Notes: generated by a model from the sequence alone, not told the origin. A stretch of 64,000 nucleotides of DNA from Prunus persica (GCF_000346465.2 NC_034009.1:24349090-24413089); one strand, 5' to 3'; shown: positions 21,336 through 32,782, counted from the stretch's first letter. A program made the numbers and translations.

Positions 21336-21923
21336 GGCCACCTCCACCGCAGCCCATTTTGCCAGGGCAAGAGGCCCATATTCTGGGGTTTGGACCTCCA
21401 GCGCACGCGAAGCAGCCCGGGCAAGCCTTGGGTCCCACCAACCCGGGCAAGCCCAAAGGCAGATTTTGCCTCGGCTTCAGCCCGAAGGCCCTGACGTCAG
21501 CGAGCAAAAAAAATTGAAAATAAATAAAAAATAATTCAATTTAAAAAAAAAAAAACCAAAAAATTATGGATGTTTTCCCTATAAATACGTAACAATTTTG
21601 TTCACTTTCCACACCAAATCCTCATACAAACTCTTTTCCTTCCAATATTTGTAAATTGTAATCATTTTTTTTTCTTGCATTTGTAAATTGTTTATATTTT
21701 CTTCCATATTAATTTTTTTCTTGCATAATCATTTTATTTCTTGCATTTCTAAATTGTTTATATTTTGTTGCATATTCTTTTTTTTTCTTGCCCTTGCCCT
21801 ACCCTTTTAGGTTGGAACCAAAAAAAAGGAAGGTTGCTACTATTCACGTAAATAGTAACAGCCCTTGCCTTGCCTTTGCCTTAGCCTTAGCCTTAGCCTT
21901 AGCCTTTTGGGGTGGACATGCTC
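21336..21923. mobile_element. PIF/Harbinger-like MITE with TAA target duplication
   Basis: 588 bp between TAA (21333-21335) and TAA (21924-21926). The ends are partly complementary (GGCCACCTCCACC versus GAGCATGTCCACC). Unit II has the empty site at about 29193 (GTCGTAATATATA). It contains a (CCTTAG)n-like stretch near 21880. It shares GGGCAAGAGGCC-type sequence with the element at 55981. Confidence 0.75.
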
Positions 21924-22150
21924 TAATATATATTTGTAATTACATGACAGTGTTTCATGTTGCATTCTCTGCGGGTCCTTTTCAAAAAAATCAGCCATGT
22001 GCACAAGAGTGAATTTAGCCGAAGACATGTCATGTCTTCTGTTCATAGAAAAACAACAAAGAAACTTTCTTTCCACAAATGCATGAATGTACTGTCTCCT
22101 TGCGTCACGCATCTCAATTTTCAAGGTTGATTGGTAATAAGAATAACTAA

Positions 22151-22475
22151 GAGCATTCATAGTGGTGGAGTGTATTTTTGGTGGTGTAAAGCTACTTTTA
22201 CATCCCCTTTACACCTTCAGGGGGTGTAAATACATTTTTTTGCTCTAATGAGAAACGATGTAAATCTAAGATGTATAATTTTTCCTCTCTTTTCTCGAGT
22301 GGGTCTCGTCTGCAAAAGATGTAAAAATATATGCAAATGTGCATTTTATTTTACATTTCCATAATGATAATGTATGTTACAATCTTTTACATCTCTCTAT
22401 TAAAGATGATTCCGATAAACAAGGGATGTATATTTAACATATAACTCCTTATACACCCTCCCATTATAAATGCTC
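22151..22475. mobile_element. Tourist-like MITE, short form
   Basis: 325 bp, TIRs GAGCATTCATAGTGG and GAGCATTTATAATGG (reverse strand), TAA on both sides (22148-22150, 22476-22478). A 3-bp TAA duplication fits PIF/Harbinger. It occupies the same site as the 778-bp element at 29422 in unit II. Confidence 0.8.
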
Positions 22476-23057
22476 TAACAAAACATGAGCTCCTACTGGG
22501 AAAAAAAAAATTCAATGGGACCAATAATCAGTTATTTTGAATTGTAGCTACCCATTCTTTGACTCACATGCATATATATATATATATATATACTTTTCTT
22601 GGTGGGAAAAGTCCCTTGAGGAAATTGTATAGGAAATTGTACTTTTTTGTCTTGTTGCATTTTTCTTTTCTTGTTCAAGTAGTTTTGGACCATCCTCTTT
22701 CAAAGCAGACATGTGCAGTGCAGTTGCAAAAGACCATTAGCCCTCGTGCATGTTTATGGGAAAAAACAAAACCACTGGCCCACTTGGCTATAAATTATTG
22801 TATGTATGTCATTTACCTTCTTCTTATTTTATTTTATTACTGCATGTCATTTACTATTTTACATGTGATGTGCATCTGTGACTCTGTGAGAATGATAGCT
22901 TCCAAACGCTAGACACTATGAGTGATAAATTATTTTGATTATAGAATTTAAAGTTAAATGATTTTAATTCTTTGGAATTTTTTAGACCAAAACTCGATTT
23001 ATTCGAATTATAATAGTTTAATTTAACAACTTTTGTGCAATTAGAATTAGAGAGAAA
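22476..23057 (+). repeat. Upstream region of P450-B, duplicated at 30200-30303 and 33163-33616
   Basis: Matches unit II on either side of the composite insertion at 30304-33162. No gene apart from the downstream P450-B start. It includes an (AT)n run near 22573. Confidence 0.65.
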
Positions 23058-23288
23058 ATGGATTTCTTGAGTTTTTGTATGGTCTTGCTAAGCCTTTTCT
23101 CTGTGTTGTTGTTCTCAATTATTCAAGTTCTGCAAAGCAAAGTCAATTCCAAAAGGCATCTTCTCCCACCTGAACCAAAGCCATTGCCCTTTATTGGCAA
23201 TCTTCTAGAGTTTGGCAACAAACCCCATCTCTCTCTCACGAAGCTTTCTCAAATTTATGGCCCCATTATAACTCTGTAACTCGGCCAA
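23058..23288 (+). pseudogene. P450-B: 5' fragment of a CYP76-like gene (unit I)
   Basis: Opens with ATGGATTTCTTGAG and encodes an anchor, then LPFIGNLLEFGNKPHLSLTKL and SQIYGPIITL, equivalent to about residues 1-73 of P450-C. A TAA follows at 23277, where P450-C has a glutamine-rich GQITT region. Homology ends at CTCGGCCAA (23288), where the TATTCATATTGGGGATTC repeat begins. The heme domain is missing. The same breakpoint is present in P450-D. The anchor differs from P450-C (FSVLLFSIIQVLQSK), so B and D represent a distinct subfamily member. Confidence 0.9.
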
Positions 23289-23575
23289 TATTCATATTGG
23301 GGATTCTCCATTCCCACCTTCAATAGGGAATGGGCATTACGTACGGAAGAAAAATTAATATAAAACTACTTTAAAAAAAAAAAAAAAAGACTAGAGCAAG
23401 ATAATGCGTACATATAATATATTATCTACATACAAGACAATATAAGAATGTTTACATATTGACTGGGAAGTTAACTAAATATATAAGTAGTGTAGCTTAA
23501 GATTTGTATAAATTTTATAAATATATAATATAAAACTTAATCGGCACAATCACTTTAATAGCATATTTATATAGC
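23289..23575. repeat. Copy of the GGGATTC / AT-rich repeat found at 14235-14510
   Basis: Near-identical blocks include GACTAGAGCAAGATAATG, ATAAGAATGTTTA and AAGTAGTGTAGCTTAA. It abuts the broken end of P450-B. A short MITE-like piece (CCTGATCTTTTGGACC, 23576) related to the 32407 element follows. Confidence 0.7.
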
Positions 23576-24212
23576 CCTGATCTTTTGGACCAGAGGGGTT
23601 CCAGTGGCTTCTTTCTTTTCTCTACACTTGTCTTAATTTTTGTCGTGCTTGATAAAATTGACCTTAAATTGCTTTGTGCTTTCGACCAAAAAAAAAAAAA
23701 TGTTTATTCGATGCACGTTACGTTCTCAACACGTCTTTTTCCCTTGTCCATAAGAAATGGGCAAGTTGCAGGCCTCTAGTTCTTTCGATTGATGGAGCCT
23801 AATTTCAGGATCATTTCTGGATCCACCGGTGCCTCCTAAACTGTACACCAAAACCATTCTTTATTATAAAATAGTTGACCTTGTTATAAAACCAAAGAAT
23901 TGAGGAGAGAATTTAGAAGCAGGGAAACAGTAGGATTGGTTCCTCTCTTCAGTATTATACCATCCGTCCATTACAAGGAGGGGTGAACCCTTTTGTAGGC
24001 AAAGCCCCTTCTAACATGTGGTGGGCTCCACCTTATCACCTTATCACCTAATCACCTTATCATTTACAACAGACCTTTGCTCAGACGCCCATACTAACAT
24101 GGCAGAAGTAAAACAATTGAACTTGAACACTAGAGAGGTGCTTGTTTGAATATGAATAGCCACCTGGCGGCTGTGGAGCTCTTTTACAATTTTCGTCTTA
24201 TCTCCCTTCTAA
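23576..24212. repeat. P450-locus flank; right part repeated at 56765-56970
   Basis: 23630-23800 matches 16970-17150. 23815-23885 and 24062-24212 match 56765-56970 (CTCCTAAACTGTACACC; GACGCCCATACTAACATGG). The copy here contains an extra about 180 bp (23885-24065) absent from 56.8 kb. No gene. Confidence 0.65.
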
Positions 24213-24501
24213 TCTATATATATAAAGCAAAAGGCAGAGAATGGTGAAACATTCAAAATACCAAAAACTGCCCTTGGTTAATGCAAACATTAAGAATTCA
24301 AATTATTAATTAAATGAGGATAATATGGTAAATTCACACTTTTTCATATTTAAAAAAATTAAAAGAAAAAGAAAAAGCAGATAATGGATCCTATTTTTAT
24401 GGAACACAACTACCCATTATCTTTTTTAATTCTAAAATAAATTTACTTATTTTTAAAAAAAAAACCTCTCGCAAGCGCGGAAGCGCGTGCAGAGAGGCTA
24501 G
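24213..24501 (+). mobile_element. Non-autonomous Helitron, copy 2, with empty sites in the window
   Basis: 289 bp from TCTATATATATAAAGC to CTAG, with the same terminal hairpin as copy 1 (CTCTCGCAAGCGCGG, CGCGTGCAGAGAGG). It is inserted in CTTCTAA^TTAAAC; the uninterrupted sequence CTAATTAAACATTAAATTAC is present at 2326 and 56970, confirming both ends and the A/T insertion site. Confidence 0.92.
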
Positions 24502-25564
24502 TTAAACATTAAATTACTTGATGCTTTCGACCGAAAAAGGAAAAAAGAAATTACTTTATGCAATTTTCCTTGTCTTTTTCCTTTGTCAATAATTTACGGG
24601 CATGAACTAATATAACATTAGGACTTTATATTTTGTTAACTTTCAAATTTTGTTTAATCTTTTCCAAAATTTGATTTTTTTGATGGACATATAACATAAA
24701 CATACATTAAAACTAAATAAGTTAACAACAACAAAAATGAACGCGTAAAATAAATTACGTCATAAAAATAAAAAAAAAACTTATAGAGCCTCCCATTGTG
24801 AGAAAGATACCTTTAGAGCCAGTAATATTTCATTAGGGCTCTAAATGGAGTTCTATCCACCATATTTAGAGCCTCAACCATTGAGGATGGCCTTATAGAA
24901 CCCTGGTTATACAGCCTCTCATTGTGTGAAAGATACCTTTAGAGCTCGTAATATTTCATCGGAGCTCTACATAAAGCTCTATCCACCATATTTAGAGCCT
25001 CAACTAGGATGGCCTTAGATAACCTGATAAGATAAACATCGCCATCCACCATACGAAGTGGTGGCCTTAGATGAGGTTTGTAAATTATATCACCATCTTT
25101 TTCAATCCACAACGAGAAGAAAGAGTTGAAGGCGTAGAAACAAACAAAGCGGTCCAAATAACAAAATGCATCACACTCAAATAGGGACAGTGGGACTTTT
25201 TTGGTAGGTGCTTTCGGGAAAAATGGTTAAAAAGAGGTCAAGTGGGGATGGGGATGGGGATGGGGCTCTATATTTTATGTATTTTTAATTTTGTGTGTCT
25301 CCTTGAGCCCCTCATGACAGTAGCAGAAAAATTCTCCACCACTTCGTATTTTAGCTGCATGTAGGCTTCCCAAGAGATAGAAGAGAAGTTCACTTGGGGG
25401 CCCTGCAGGCCCTTATACCCAAGCAAGTTCAAGGCTTCCTCCCTTTTAATTTATTATATATTTTTTTTAAAAAGAAAAGAGATATATATTATTACTCTCT
25501 ATTTTGCCACATGGTAGGAAAGTCCCCACCTAAGTTTTTCTCTTTCGTGTTTATCTCCTAGCAT
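24502..25564. other. Gene-free region upstream of P450-C with a tandem duplication
   Basis: 24502-24605 is the common P450-unit flank. Two ~120-bp tandem copies lie at 24781-25015 (both contain AGATACCTTTAGAGC and TCTATCCACCATATTTAGAG). A (GGGGAT)n-like run occurs at 25244-25264. Nothing else recognised until the promoter. Confidence 0.6.
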
Positions 25565-25590
25565 GTAGGATATATATATATATATATCAG
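25565..25590 (+). promoter_or_regulatory. TATA region of P450-C
   Basis: GTAGGATATATATATATATATC lies about 75-95 nt upstream of the P450-C ATG. It occupies the position of TATATATAA in the two P450 stubs, following the shared CCTAAGTTTTTCTC block. Confidence 0.55.
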
Positions 25591-25661
25591 TAGTGAAAAA
25601 AATGCTCATGTCCTCTAAACAATTGTGCCAAAAATTAACGGCTGGAAGAAGAAAGAGAGAG

Positions 25662-27464
25662 ATGGATTTCTTGAGTTGTGTACTATTATGTCTTATGGTT
25701 GCCTGGATCGTAATCCAAGCCCTCCAATATTCATTTGCAAGAAGAATTCCCACAAACCTTCCACCTGGACCAAAGCCATTTCCTTTGATTGGAAATCTCC
25801 TAGAGCTTGGAAACAAACCCCACATCTCTCTAACCAAGCTTTCAAAACGCTATGGCCCCATTATGACTTTACAACTCGGCCAGATAACAACAGTTATAGT
25901 TTCTTCATCCGCCGTAGCCAAACAAGTCCTCCGCACCCACGACCAATTCTTCTGCAACCGAACTATCCCAGATGCAGTCCAAGCCTGCAAGCATGCCAAG
26001 TATGGCATGCCCTGGCTGACGGTTTCCTCCACGTGGAGAAACCTCCGCAAAATATGCAACTCCCATCTTTTCGCGGCCAAAGTTCTCGACGCCAATCAGG
26101 CCAACCGTCACCTAAAAGTGCAGGAGCTCATAGCTGACGTTAAGGAAAGCGTTGTGAAAGGTAAGGCGGTTGAAGTTGGAAGGGCTGCTTTCAAAACTAC
26201 GCTCAATTTGATGTCACGGACTGTGTTCTCTGTGGATTTAGCGGACCCGAACAGTGAGAGGGCTAGAGAGTTCAAGGAGTTGGTGTGGAGTATTATGGAG
26301 GAGGCTGGGAAGCCAAACTTGGCTGACTATTTTCGTGTGCTTAAGAAGATTGATCCCATGGGGATACGGCGCCGTTTGGGCAAGCACTTCCAGAAGATGA
26401 TTGATCTTTTTGACCGCATGATCGTCCAAAGGTTAGAATCAAGGAAGTCACGTGATTATGTCACCGGGAATGATATGTTGGATACTCTTATAAACATGAG
26501 CGAAGAGAAAAATGAGGATATGGACATGGCTGAAACTCAACATTTGTTTCTGGTTAGTTGCTACTCTAGCTCTATTAATTAATTGATAATTAAATTGCTT
26601 AGATATTATAATGATAACTTATTAACGTAACTTATTGCTAGATTGTGTACCATCTTAATTGATCATTTTAAAATTATGACTATGGTCACTTTTATTTTTG
26701 TTGAGATGGTATAAGTACGTTAATCCTACACTGATCAAGGTTTTGTGTTCGATCCCCTTATATTGCTTTTATTAAACAAACTATTATAATTTTTTTTCTC
26801 ATTATATGTCTATGTGCGCATATTAATTTGACTAATTAACTTTTTGGTGAATTAGGATTTATTTGGTGCGGGCACAGAAACAACTTCAGCCACATTAGAA
26901 TGGGCAATGGCTGAGCTATTACGCAACCCTGAAAAGCTATCAAAAGCTCAAGAGGAGTTGAAACAGGTCGTTGGCAAAGGAAAACCAGTGGAGGAATCAG
27001 ACATCACTCGGCTCCCTTACTTACAAGCCATAATCAAAGAGACCTTCCGACTGCACCCAGTTGTCCCACTTCTTCTCCCTCGCAGAGCCCAAGCAGACAT
27101 AGAAATCTGCGGTTACATTGTACCAAAGGGTGCACAAGTGCTGGTCAACGCATGGGCCATCGGCAGAGACCCCAGCATTTGGGACAACCCTACCTCATTT
27201 ATCCCTGAAAGGTTTTTGGGATTGGATATCGACGTTACTGGCCAGAACTTTGAGCTTATTCCGTTTGGTGGTGGGAGGAGAATATGTCCTGGGTTGCCTT
27301 TGGCGATGAGAATGTTGAATTTGATGTTGGGTTCGCTTATTAACTCGTTTGATAATTGGAAGCTTGAAGATGGAGTTGTGCCAGAAAAAATGACCATGGA
27401 TGAGAAGTTCGGCCTCACTTTACAAATGGCTCATCCTGTGATAGCTGTGCCCATCAAGTATTAG
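25662..27464 (+). CDS. P450-C: intact CYP76-type cytochrome P450 (geraniol 8-hydroxylase-like)
   Basis: The only intact gene of the cluster. Exon 1 is 25662-26552 and exon 2 is 26856-27464, with a 303-bp phase-0 intron (CTG^GTTAGT ... ATTAG^GAT) and a 499-aa product. This length and single intron are usual for A-type plant P450s. Visible features are an N-terminal ER anchor (residues 3-22), LPPGP hinge (33-37), C-helix W125xxxR129, I-helix GAGTETTS (301-308), K-helix ETFR (359-362), PERF (414-417) and heme-binding FGGGRRICPG (434-443, Cys441). The family oxidises small lipophilic metabolites, often monoterpenols such as geraniol, on the ER with NADPH-P450 reductase. The exact substrate cannot be read from sequence. 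The ATG was chosen because it aligns with all other copies; an upstream in-frame ATG at 25593 lies in the TATA-proximal leader and adds an unlikely 23 residues before the anchor. Confidence 0.93.
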
Positions 27465-28440
27465 GAGAACCAAACCTAGCTAGCTATGGTTTCTATAATA
27501 AATAGATTTATGTTTTTATTAGGGAGTTATAATAATTAATCCTGCTAATGATAGGAAATGGTCAGTTGTCAGTTATGTTGTTATTAGGCCATAACTCCAT
27601 ATTTATGTGTATGATAATGGCTTGTTCTAATTGTAGATTGTTCTCTACATATTTATATATTTTATAATGATCATATGAATGACTAAGGAGAAAATAGTTT
27701 CTATATGGAATATGGTATCAGAGCTAATGGCTAACGCCGATTAGCGATTCTCCAGTTGCCAACATTGAGAGTTGTTGGCGCTCCTCACTCCTCACCCCTC
27801 ACCCGTAAGGGTGTTTGTTTATGTTTAGTGCTTTTTCCTCCCCTCTTCTCAAAGATGAATATGTTTTTTTCTTTCCATGTTAGAGATTTTTTTTGTATTG
27901 TTTCATCCTCGGTTATATTAACTGCGGGCATCGGCGGCTTCTTTCTTTTTGTTGTGCCTGATAAAATTGACCTTAGATGGCTTCATTTTCTTCAAATCAC
28001 CCCAGTTGCCTTTCCCAATCTGTCTTGATGAGATTGGACAAATAACTTTAATGGACCAATATGCGCAACCCATGTAGAAAGCCATATCTATTATAGGGTG
28101 GACTCCTATCCTGGTGTATGATTTTTGTTTTGTAAAATCACCCCAGTTGCCCTTCAAAATGATGGTAGATTGACCTTGCGAAGGCTATATCTAAAGGAAA
28201 AGCAAACAGAGCCATGCCACTAGAACACAGATTTTTGTTTTGTAAATTTTTTATTAAGTTATTCGGTGTTGATTTTTCAATTTAAAAAATGTATTTGGAA
28301 ATCTTGTTGGCTCAATCACTTTTCTTTCTTTGTTTCTAATCTTCTAGATTTGGGAGGGCCTACTTCGGCAACGGGTGAGAAATGGTGTTAGAAGGGGATG
28401 GAAAAGTCGTTGAAAAATTAGGTTGGTTTTATTTATATAT
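27465..28440 (+). repeat. P450-C 3' flank, counterpart of unit I 9388-9830, 16910-17290 and 18180-18350
   Basis: Contains the LTR-like end and primer-binding site TGGTATCAGAGC (27713-27724) also found at 9661. No gene. Its continuity here shows what unit I looked like before the insertions at 9.83-16.9 kb and 18.4-20.3 kb. Confidence 0.7.
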
Positions 28441-28844
28441 TTTTTATTTATAGTGAAATGATGGAAATGGAAGCATGTGATTTGATTTAACGGAAATTTT
28501 TAAAGGAGTTTGATGTAGGTGGTAAATATTCCAACACCTTAAATAATTCAAGTGGTTACTAGAAAAAATTAAAAATTCATGTAGTAATCCCACACGCACC
28601 TAGAAGTTCGGATGATATTTATGTAAATTCCCCATTAAGGTAAATAGAGAGCTTGTAAAAGCTTCCACTTCTAACAAATAAGTCCGGACCCAAATTGTTC
28701 TCGAATGTCTTTGCCTAAGTTTGTCTCTTAGCTTAGAGGATATATATAAACAACTTAAAAGAGTTAGTCTTGAAAAGATATTTTCATGCTTTCTCGATAA
28801 GTCTCAACAATCGTGCCAAAAATTAATTAAGAGTTAGGCGAGAG
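28441..28844 (+). repeat. Promoter-like region of unit II stub, copy of 20580-20983
   Basis: It aligns base by base with unit I, including the TATATATAA box (about 28741-28749) and the GTGCCAAAAATTAATTAAGA leader. Confidence 0.75.
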
Positions 28845-28900
28845 ATGGATTTCTTGTGTTTGCATGCAAATGTGTCTTATGGTTGCCTGGATTTCTTGTG
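28845..28900 (+). pseudogene. P450 stub: promoter plus first codons (unit II)
   Basis: ATGGATTTCTTGTG start as in 20984, but an extra T (TGTGTTTGCATGC versus TGTGTTGCATGC) shifts the frame within five codons. It then ends at the same breakpoint, GGATTTCTTGTGGGG. It cannot encode a P450. Confidence 0.8.
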
Positions 28901-29421
28901 GGGAGCTGGGAGGAGAAAGGGATGGAGAGAAAGAGAGGGGGTTTATTTATTTATTTATTATAAATATTTTTTTAATGTTATTTTATTTTTATTATATAAT
29001 TAATTTATTATTTTTTTAAAAAAACGGCGGGTCCTATAGTGGACTCGTCATCAATTACACTAAACGGTCAACTTAACAGAAGGTTTAAATTGGTCAAATT
29101 TGAAAATTATCAAGTGTAAATTGTTGAAATTGAAACTCGAGAGCCTATATTGAGAATGATCCTAAATCTTCAGGAAGTCTTTTGACGTTAGTCGTAATAT
29201 ATATTTGTAATTCCATGAGTGTTTCATGTTGCATGCTCCGCGGGTCCTTTTCAAAAAAATAAGCCATGTGAACAAGAGTGAATTTAGCTGAAGACATGTC
29301 ATGTCTTCTGTTCATAGAAAAACAACAAAGAAACTTTCTTTCCACAAATGCATGAGTGTTTTGTCTCCATGCGTCAGGCATCTCAATTTTTAAAATTGAT
29401 TGGTAATAAGAATATATCTCA
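28901..29421. other. Unit II spacer, counterpart of 21036-22150
   Basis: No gene. It lacks the 588-bp MITE found in unit I at 21336 and so serves as its empty site. Confidence 0.6.
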
Positions 29422-30199
29422 GAGCATTCACAATGGTAGCATGTAAAAGAGGGTGTATATCAAATTTACATTTTCTGTCGCCGGAATCAGCTCCAATGGT
29501 CGTATGTAAATGCATTCTCAGGCTGAGATGTAAAAAAAGATGGAAGTTTACATCTTTTTTCACATCCTAGAAGCGGGTTCCACGACTGATAAAAGAGGAG
29601 AGAGGAGAAAGAAGAGCAGCAAAATTTCTGGAATTATGTGCCCCACACTCGCGAATACAACTTCAGTCGCCCAACATAACTTAGTTTGGGCCCCACTTGT
29701 GGCTTAGTGCACTTGATTTAATGGCATTTGAATTGGTGCTCCAACAGATAAAACATCATACGACTCTAATTTTTTACAAACCCCAAAATGATTAATCTAA
29801 AGGCCCAAACAATTTCTAAACAAACCCCAAAACCATCTAATTGTCTAAAATTGATGCAAAAAAAGGCCTAATTTTTTCTTCTTCTAATTTTCTATATATA
29901 AGCACAACCTTTGTTCACAAAAATACCACTCTTTATAACTTATTCAAATTTAAATATTTTTAGGTTTATTTTTTTAGAAAAATAAATAAATCTAACACAC
30001 ACAAAATTAATTTCAAAATGTTAACACACACACAAAAAATAACACAAAATCGAATTAACACAAGAAAACCAAATATACATCTTTATATTTACATCTTCCC
30101 CATTGGAGCAAAAATTACATATACATCCCCCAGAGATGTAAAGAGGATGTAAAAGTGGTTTTACACCCCCAAAAATACAACCCCCCACTGTGGATGCTC
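29422..30199. mobile_element. Tourist-like MITE, long form at the same site as 22151
   Basis: 778 bp, TIRs GAGCATTCACAATGG and GAGCATCCACAGTGG (reverse strand). Flanks are TCA (29419-29421) and TAA (30200-30202), the first being one base off the expected TAA. Internal sequence is partly shared with 22151-22475 near both ends (GATGTAAA and ACATCCCC motifs) but has about 450 bp more. Confidence 0.7.
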
Positions 30200-30303
30200 T
30201 AACAAGGCATGAGCTCCTACTGGGAAAAAAAAATTCAATAGGGCCAATCATTAGTTATTTTGAATTCTAGCTACCCATTCTTTGACTCACCTGCATATAT
30301 ATA

Positions 30304-31031
30304 GGGGAATGCTAGCAACCTTCTCTCTAATCTTCTCTTTTGGACTTTCTCCCTTTTTCTTATGACATGTGTCACTTTCTTTACACTAAAAACAATGTAA
30401 TTAATGCATCAAATAAGATAACATTTGTTTCCAAATTTGCCCTTATTTTTTGTATTGATTTTAATGTTTCCTTAAATTTATTATCCAAATTTGTTACAAC
30501 TTTCTTATCACCTTGTTAAAAAATTAAATAAGAAAAAATATTAGTTTTTTTTTTTCCTTTTTTGAAAGACTCCAACAAATAAGACTTACCTAATTAATGG
30601 TTTAGAAAAAAATATTACCGAATTAATGGTTTGAAAATGCAATCAATGAACTTCCTTTTAAAACAGACTTCCTTAGAAGGACGACTTTTGTCCGTATGAA
30701 AAAAAAGATATATCTTTTGTGGATTTTTTTAAGGTCATTATTGTGTTTAAAAAAAAAAGTTTTTCCTCTAAAAAAAATAGACATTTTCTTTTTTAAAAAA
30801 CAGAATTTTTTAATATTTTAATATTTTTTACATATGGTAAGAGAGTTGCAAAAAAAAAATTGGATAAATTGAAGGACAATACATTTAATAAGGGTAAACT
30901 TGAAAAACAAAAGGCGGTTTGTTCGATGTATTAATGTCATTATTTTAAGTGTATGGGAAGTGACACATGTCATGAGGAAAAGGAAGAAGGTCCAAAAGAG
31001 AAGGTTGGAGAGAAGGTTACTAGCATTCCGC
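30304..31031. mobile_element. MITE family GGGGAATGCTAGCAACC, copy a
   Basis: 728 bp with TIRs GGGGAATGCTAGCAACCTTC at the left and GAAGGTTACTAGCATTCC at the right, and AT-rich poly-A/T tracts inside. Together with copy b it brackets DNA that unit I lacks. Confidence 0.75.
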
Positions 31032-31204
31032 ATCATTCAATGAAACAAACTCTAACAGTTAGTTCTTTCTCATGTGAAATTTTTTACATTTCTCACTTCT
31101 TCACATGCACACTGCCTTTTCTTAATTGGTCTGTCAATTTTCTATTATGTATGAACTTATTAATGTGTATGAGTTCCTATCGTGTATTGGGGGAACAAAC
31201 AAAA

Positions 31205-31615
31205 AGGAAGACAGATTAGTCAATGAAATAATATATGGAATTTCCATTCTTTCTTTATGTAATTTTCATATTAAATGACGAAGAAAATTCTAGAGGAAGA
31301 CAGATTAGTCAATGAAATCATGTATGGAATTTTCGTTCTTTCTTTATGTGATTTTCATATTAAACGACGAAGAAAATTCTAGAGGAAGACAGATTAGTCA
31401 ATGAAATAAATTATGGAATTTCCGCTCTTTCTTTATATAATTTTCATATTAAATGACGAAGAAAATTCTAGAGGAAGACCGATTAGTCAATGAAATAATG
31501 TATGAAATTTTTGCTCTAGGAAGACAAATTAGTCAATGAAATAATGTATGCAATTTCCTCTCTTTCTTTATGTAATTTTCATATTAAATGACGAAGAAAA
31601 TTCTAAAGGTAGACT
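31205..31615 (+). repeat. 90-bp minisatellite
   Basis: Units start at 31205, 31295, 31384, 31473, 31519 (short unit) and about 31608. Each reads GGAAGACAGATTAGTCAATG and ends ATGACGAAGAAAATTCTAGA. It lies in the segment between MITE copies a and b. Confidence 0.9.
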
Positions 31616-31869
31616 TATCAGAAAAGGATATACATTTGCTCATAAATGAAAAAGTAAAATACATGTCCTCCTCCTTTGTTCTGGAGAATGGGACAAAAGT
31701 GGGTGGTTATAAGACTTTGAGGAAGGCTTTTACCAATCAATCAATGAAGACTAGAGGAAGACTTAAATACCAACGAATGGCTCCTTTTTTGGTTAGGGGA
31801 ACGTGTGTGTGGGTGTTAAAATTCATTGGAGAAAGACTAGAGGACTATACCACATCATGTGGTAGATAA
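31588..31869 (+). CDS. Unrecognised short open frame next to the 90-bp minisatellite
   Basis: 93 codons from ATG 31588. It starts inside the last minisatellite unit and continues into unique sequence. No family motif, signal peptide or membrane segment was recognised. A KTLRKAFTNQSMKTRGRLKY stretch is basic. A second frame follows without gap from 31869. It may be chance or the relic of a gene carried by the inserted segment; I assign no function. Confidence 0.15.
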   Translation: MTKKILKVDLSEKDIHLLINEKVKYMSSSFVLENGTKVGGYKTLRKAFTNQSMKTRGRLKYQRMAPFLVRGTCVWVLKFIGERLEDYTTSCGR

Positions 31870-32406
31870 TGTGTCAATTTGCAAATAGCTTTAGTAGCAA
31901 GTGGACTATACTAGCCACCTACAACTTTAAGCCTGATCATTCAGATAATGCTTGTATCTTCTGTTTTACTGCGGTTGCTAGCACAAAGAAAGCCGATGCT
32001 TTCGTTGCCTCTTCTACCTCCACGCGGCATTGCTCTGTCGGGCTTTCTCCTATTGCAGATAATTCCCCACTACTGCCTTCGGTAGGAGTATGGGCTGTGT
32101 CTCAATTAGTGTGGTTGATCTTCCGAATTGCCTTAGTTAGCTTTGCCTTACCAACTACCTAATTAGACACAAGGCCTCTCCTCGGAGAGAAAGTTACTAG
32201 CAGAACTGTATAAAACTTTTAACAGTTGTCACATATGATTAGGTGTGTTAAACCCCTTTCAACCTTAACTCTAGAATTACACAGAGTAACAAGTATTATT
32301 TATTGAATTATCGAAACAGTACAATATTCTCAACAACTCATTCTTGATACAATAATTGCCTAATATAGCTGTAAGCTCTCATTAACCAATTATGTTAGAA
32401 ACTAAT

Positions 32407-32588
32407 AGTCCTGATCTCTTGGACCATAGGGGTCCAAGAAATTTGTGGTCACTCACCGTTGGATGTAAATTCAACGGTTCACTCACTCTTGCACTCATTT
32501 TAATAAACTTTTTTATACCATTAGATTAATATCCAACGGTGGGTGACCACAATCTCTTGGACTCCTGTGGTCCAAGAGATCGGGACTG
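32407..32588. mobile_element. Small Mutator-type MITE with 11-bp target duplication
   Basis: 182 bp with TIRs AGTCCTGATCTCTTGGACC and, reversed, AGTCCCGATCTCTTGGACC. It is flanked by TAGAAACTAAT on both sides (32396-32406, 32589-32599). A long target duplication suggests Mutator-type or related transposition. A second inner complementarity (CACTCACCGTTGGAT with ATCCAACGGTGGGTG) makes the whole element foldable. Confidence 0.85.
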
Positions 32589-32782
32589 TAGAAACTAATT
32601 TCTTAACTAATCAATTAATAAACTGACTATGCCAGGTCATCACTAATCCAGCTCAACAATGATGAAGGTTCCTAACAATGTGATCAGCAGATGTGACATA
32701 GTGTTATTGATTAAAATATAGCCATCCCTACCACCTCATGTAAATCCCACAAGACTCCCATTCAAGGAGGGAAAGAAAGTAG

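Noticed and set aside
25593..25661. Upstream in-frame ATG as the start of P450-C
   Set aside because: It adds a basic 23-residue stretch before the ER anchor and lies within a few bases of the TATA region; all other copies start at the MDFL position.
31205..31615. CRISPR-like array
   Set aside because: Whole 90-bp units are repeated head to tail with no unique spacers; it is a minisatellite.
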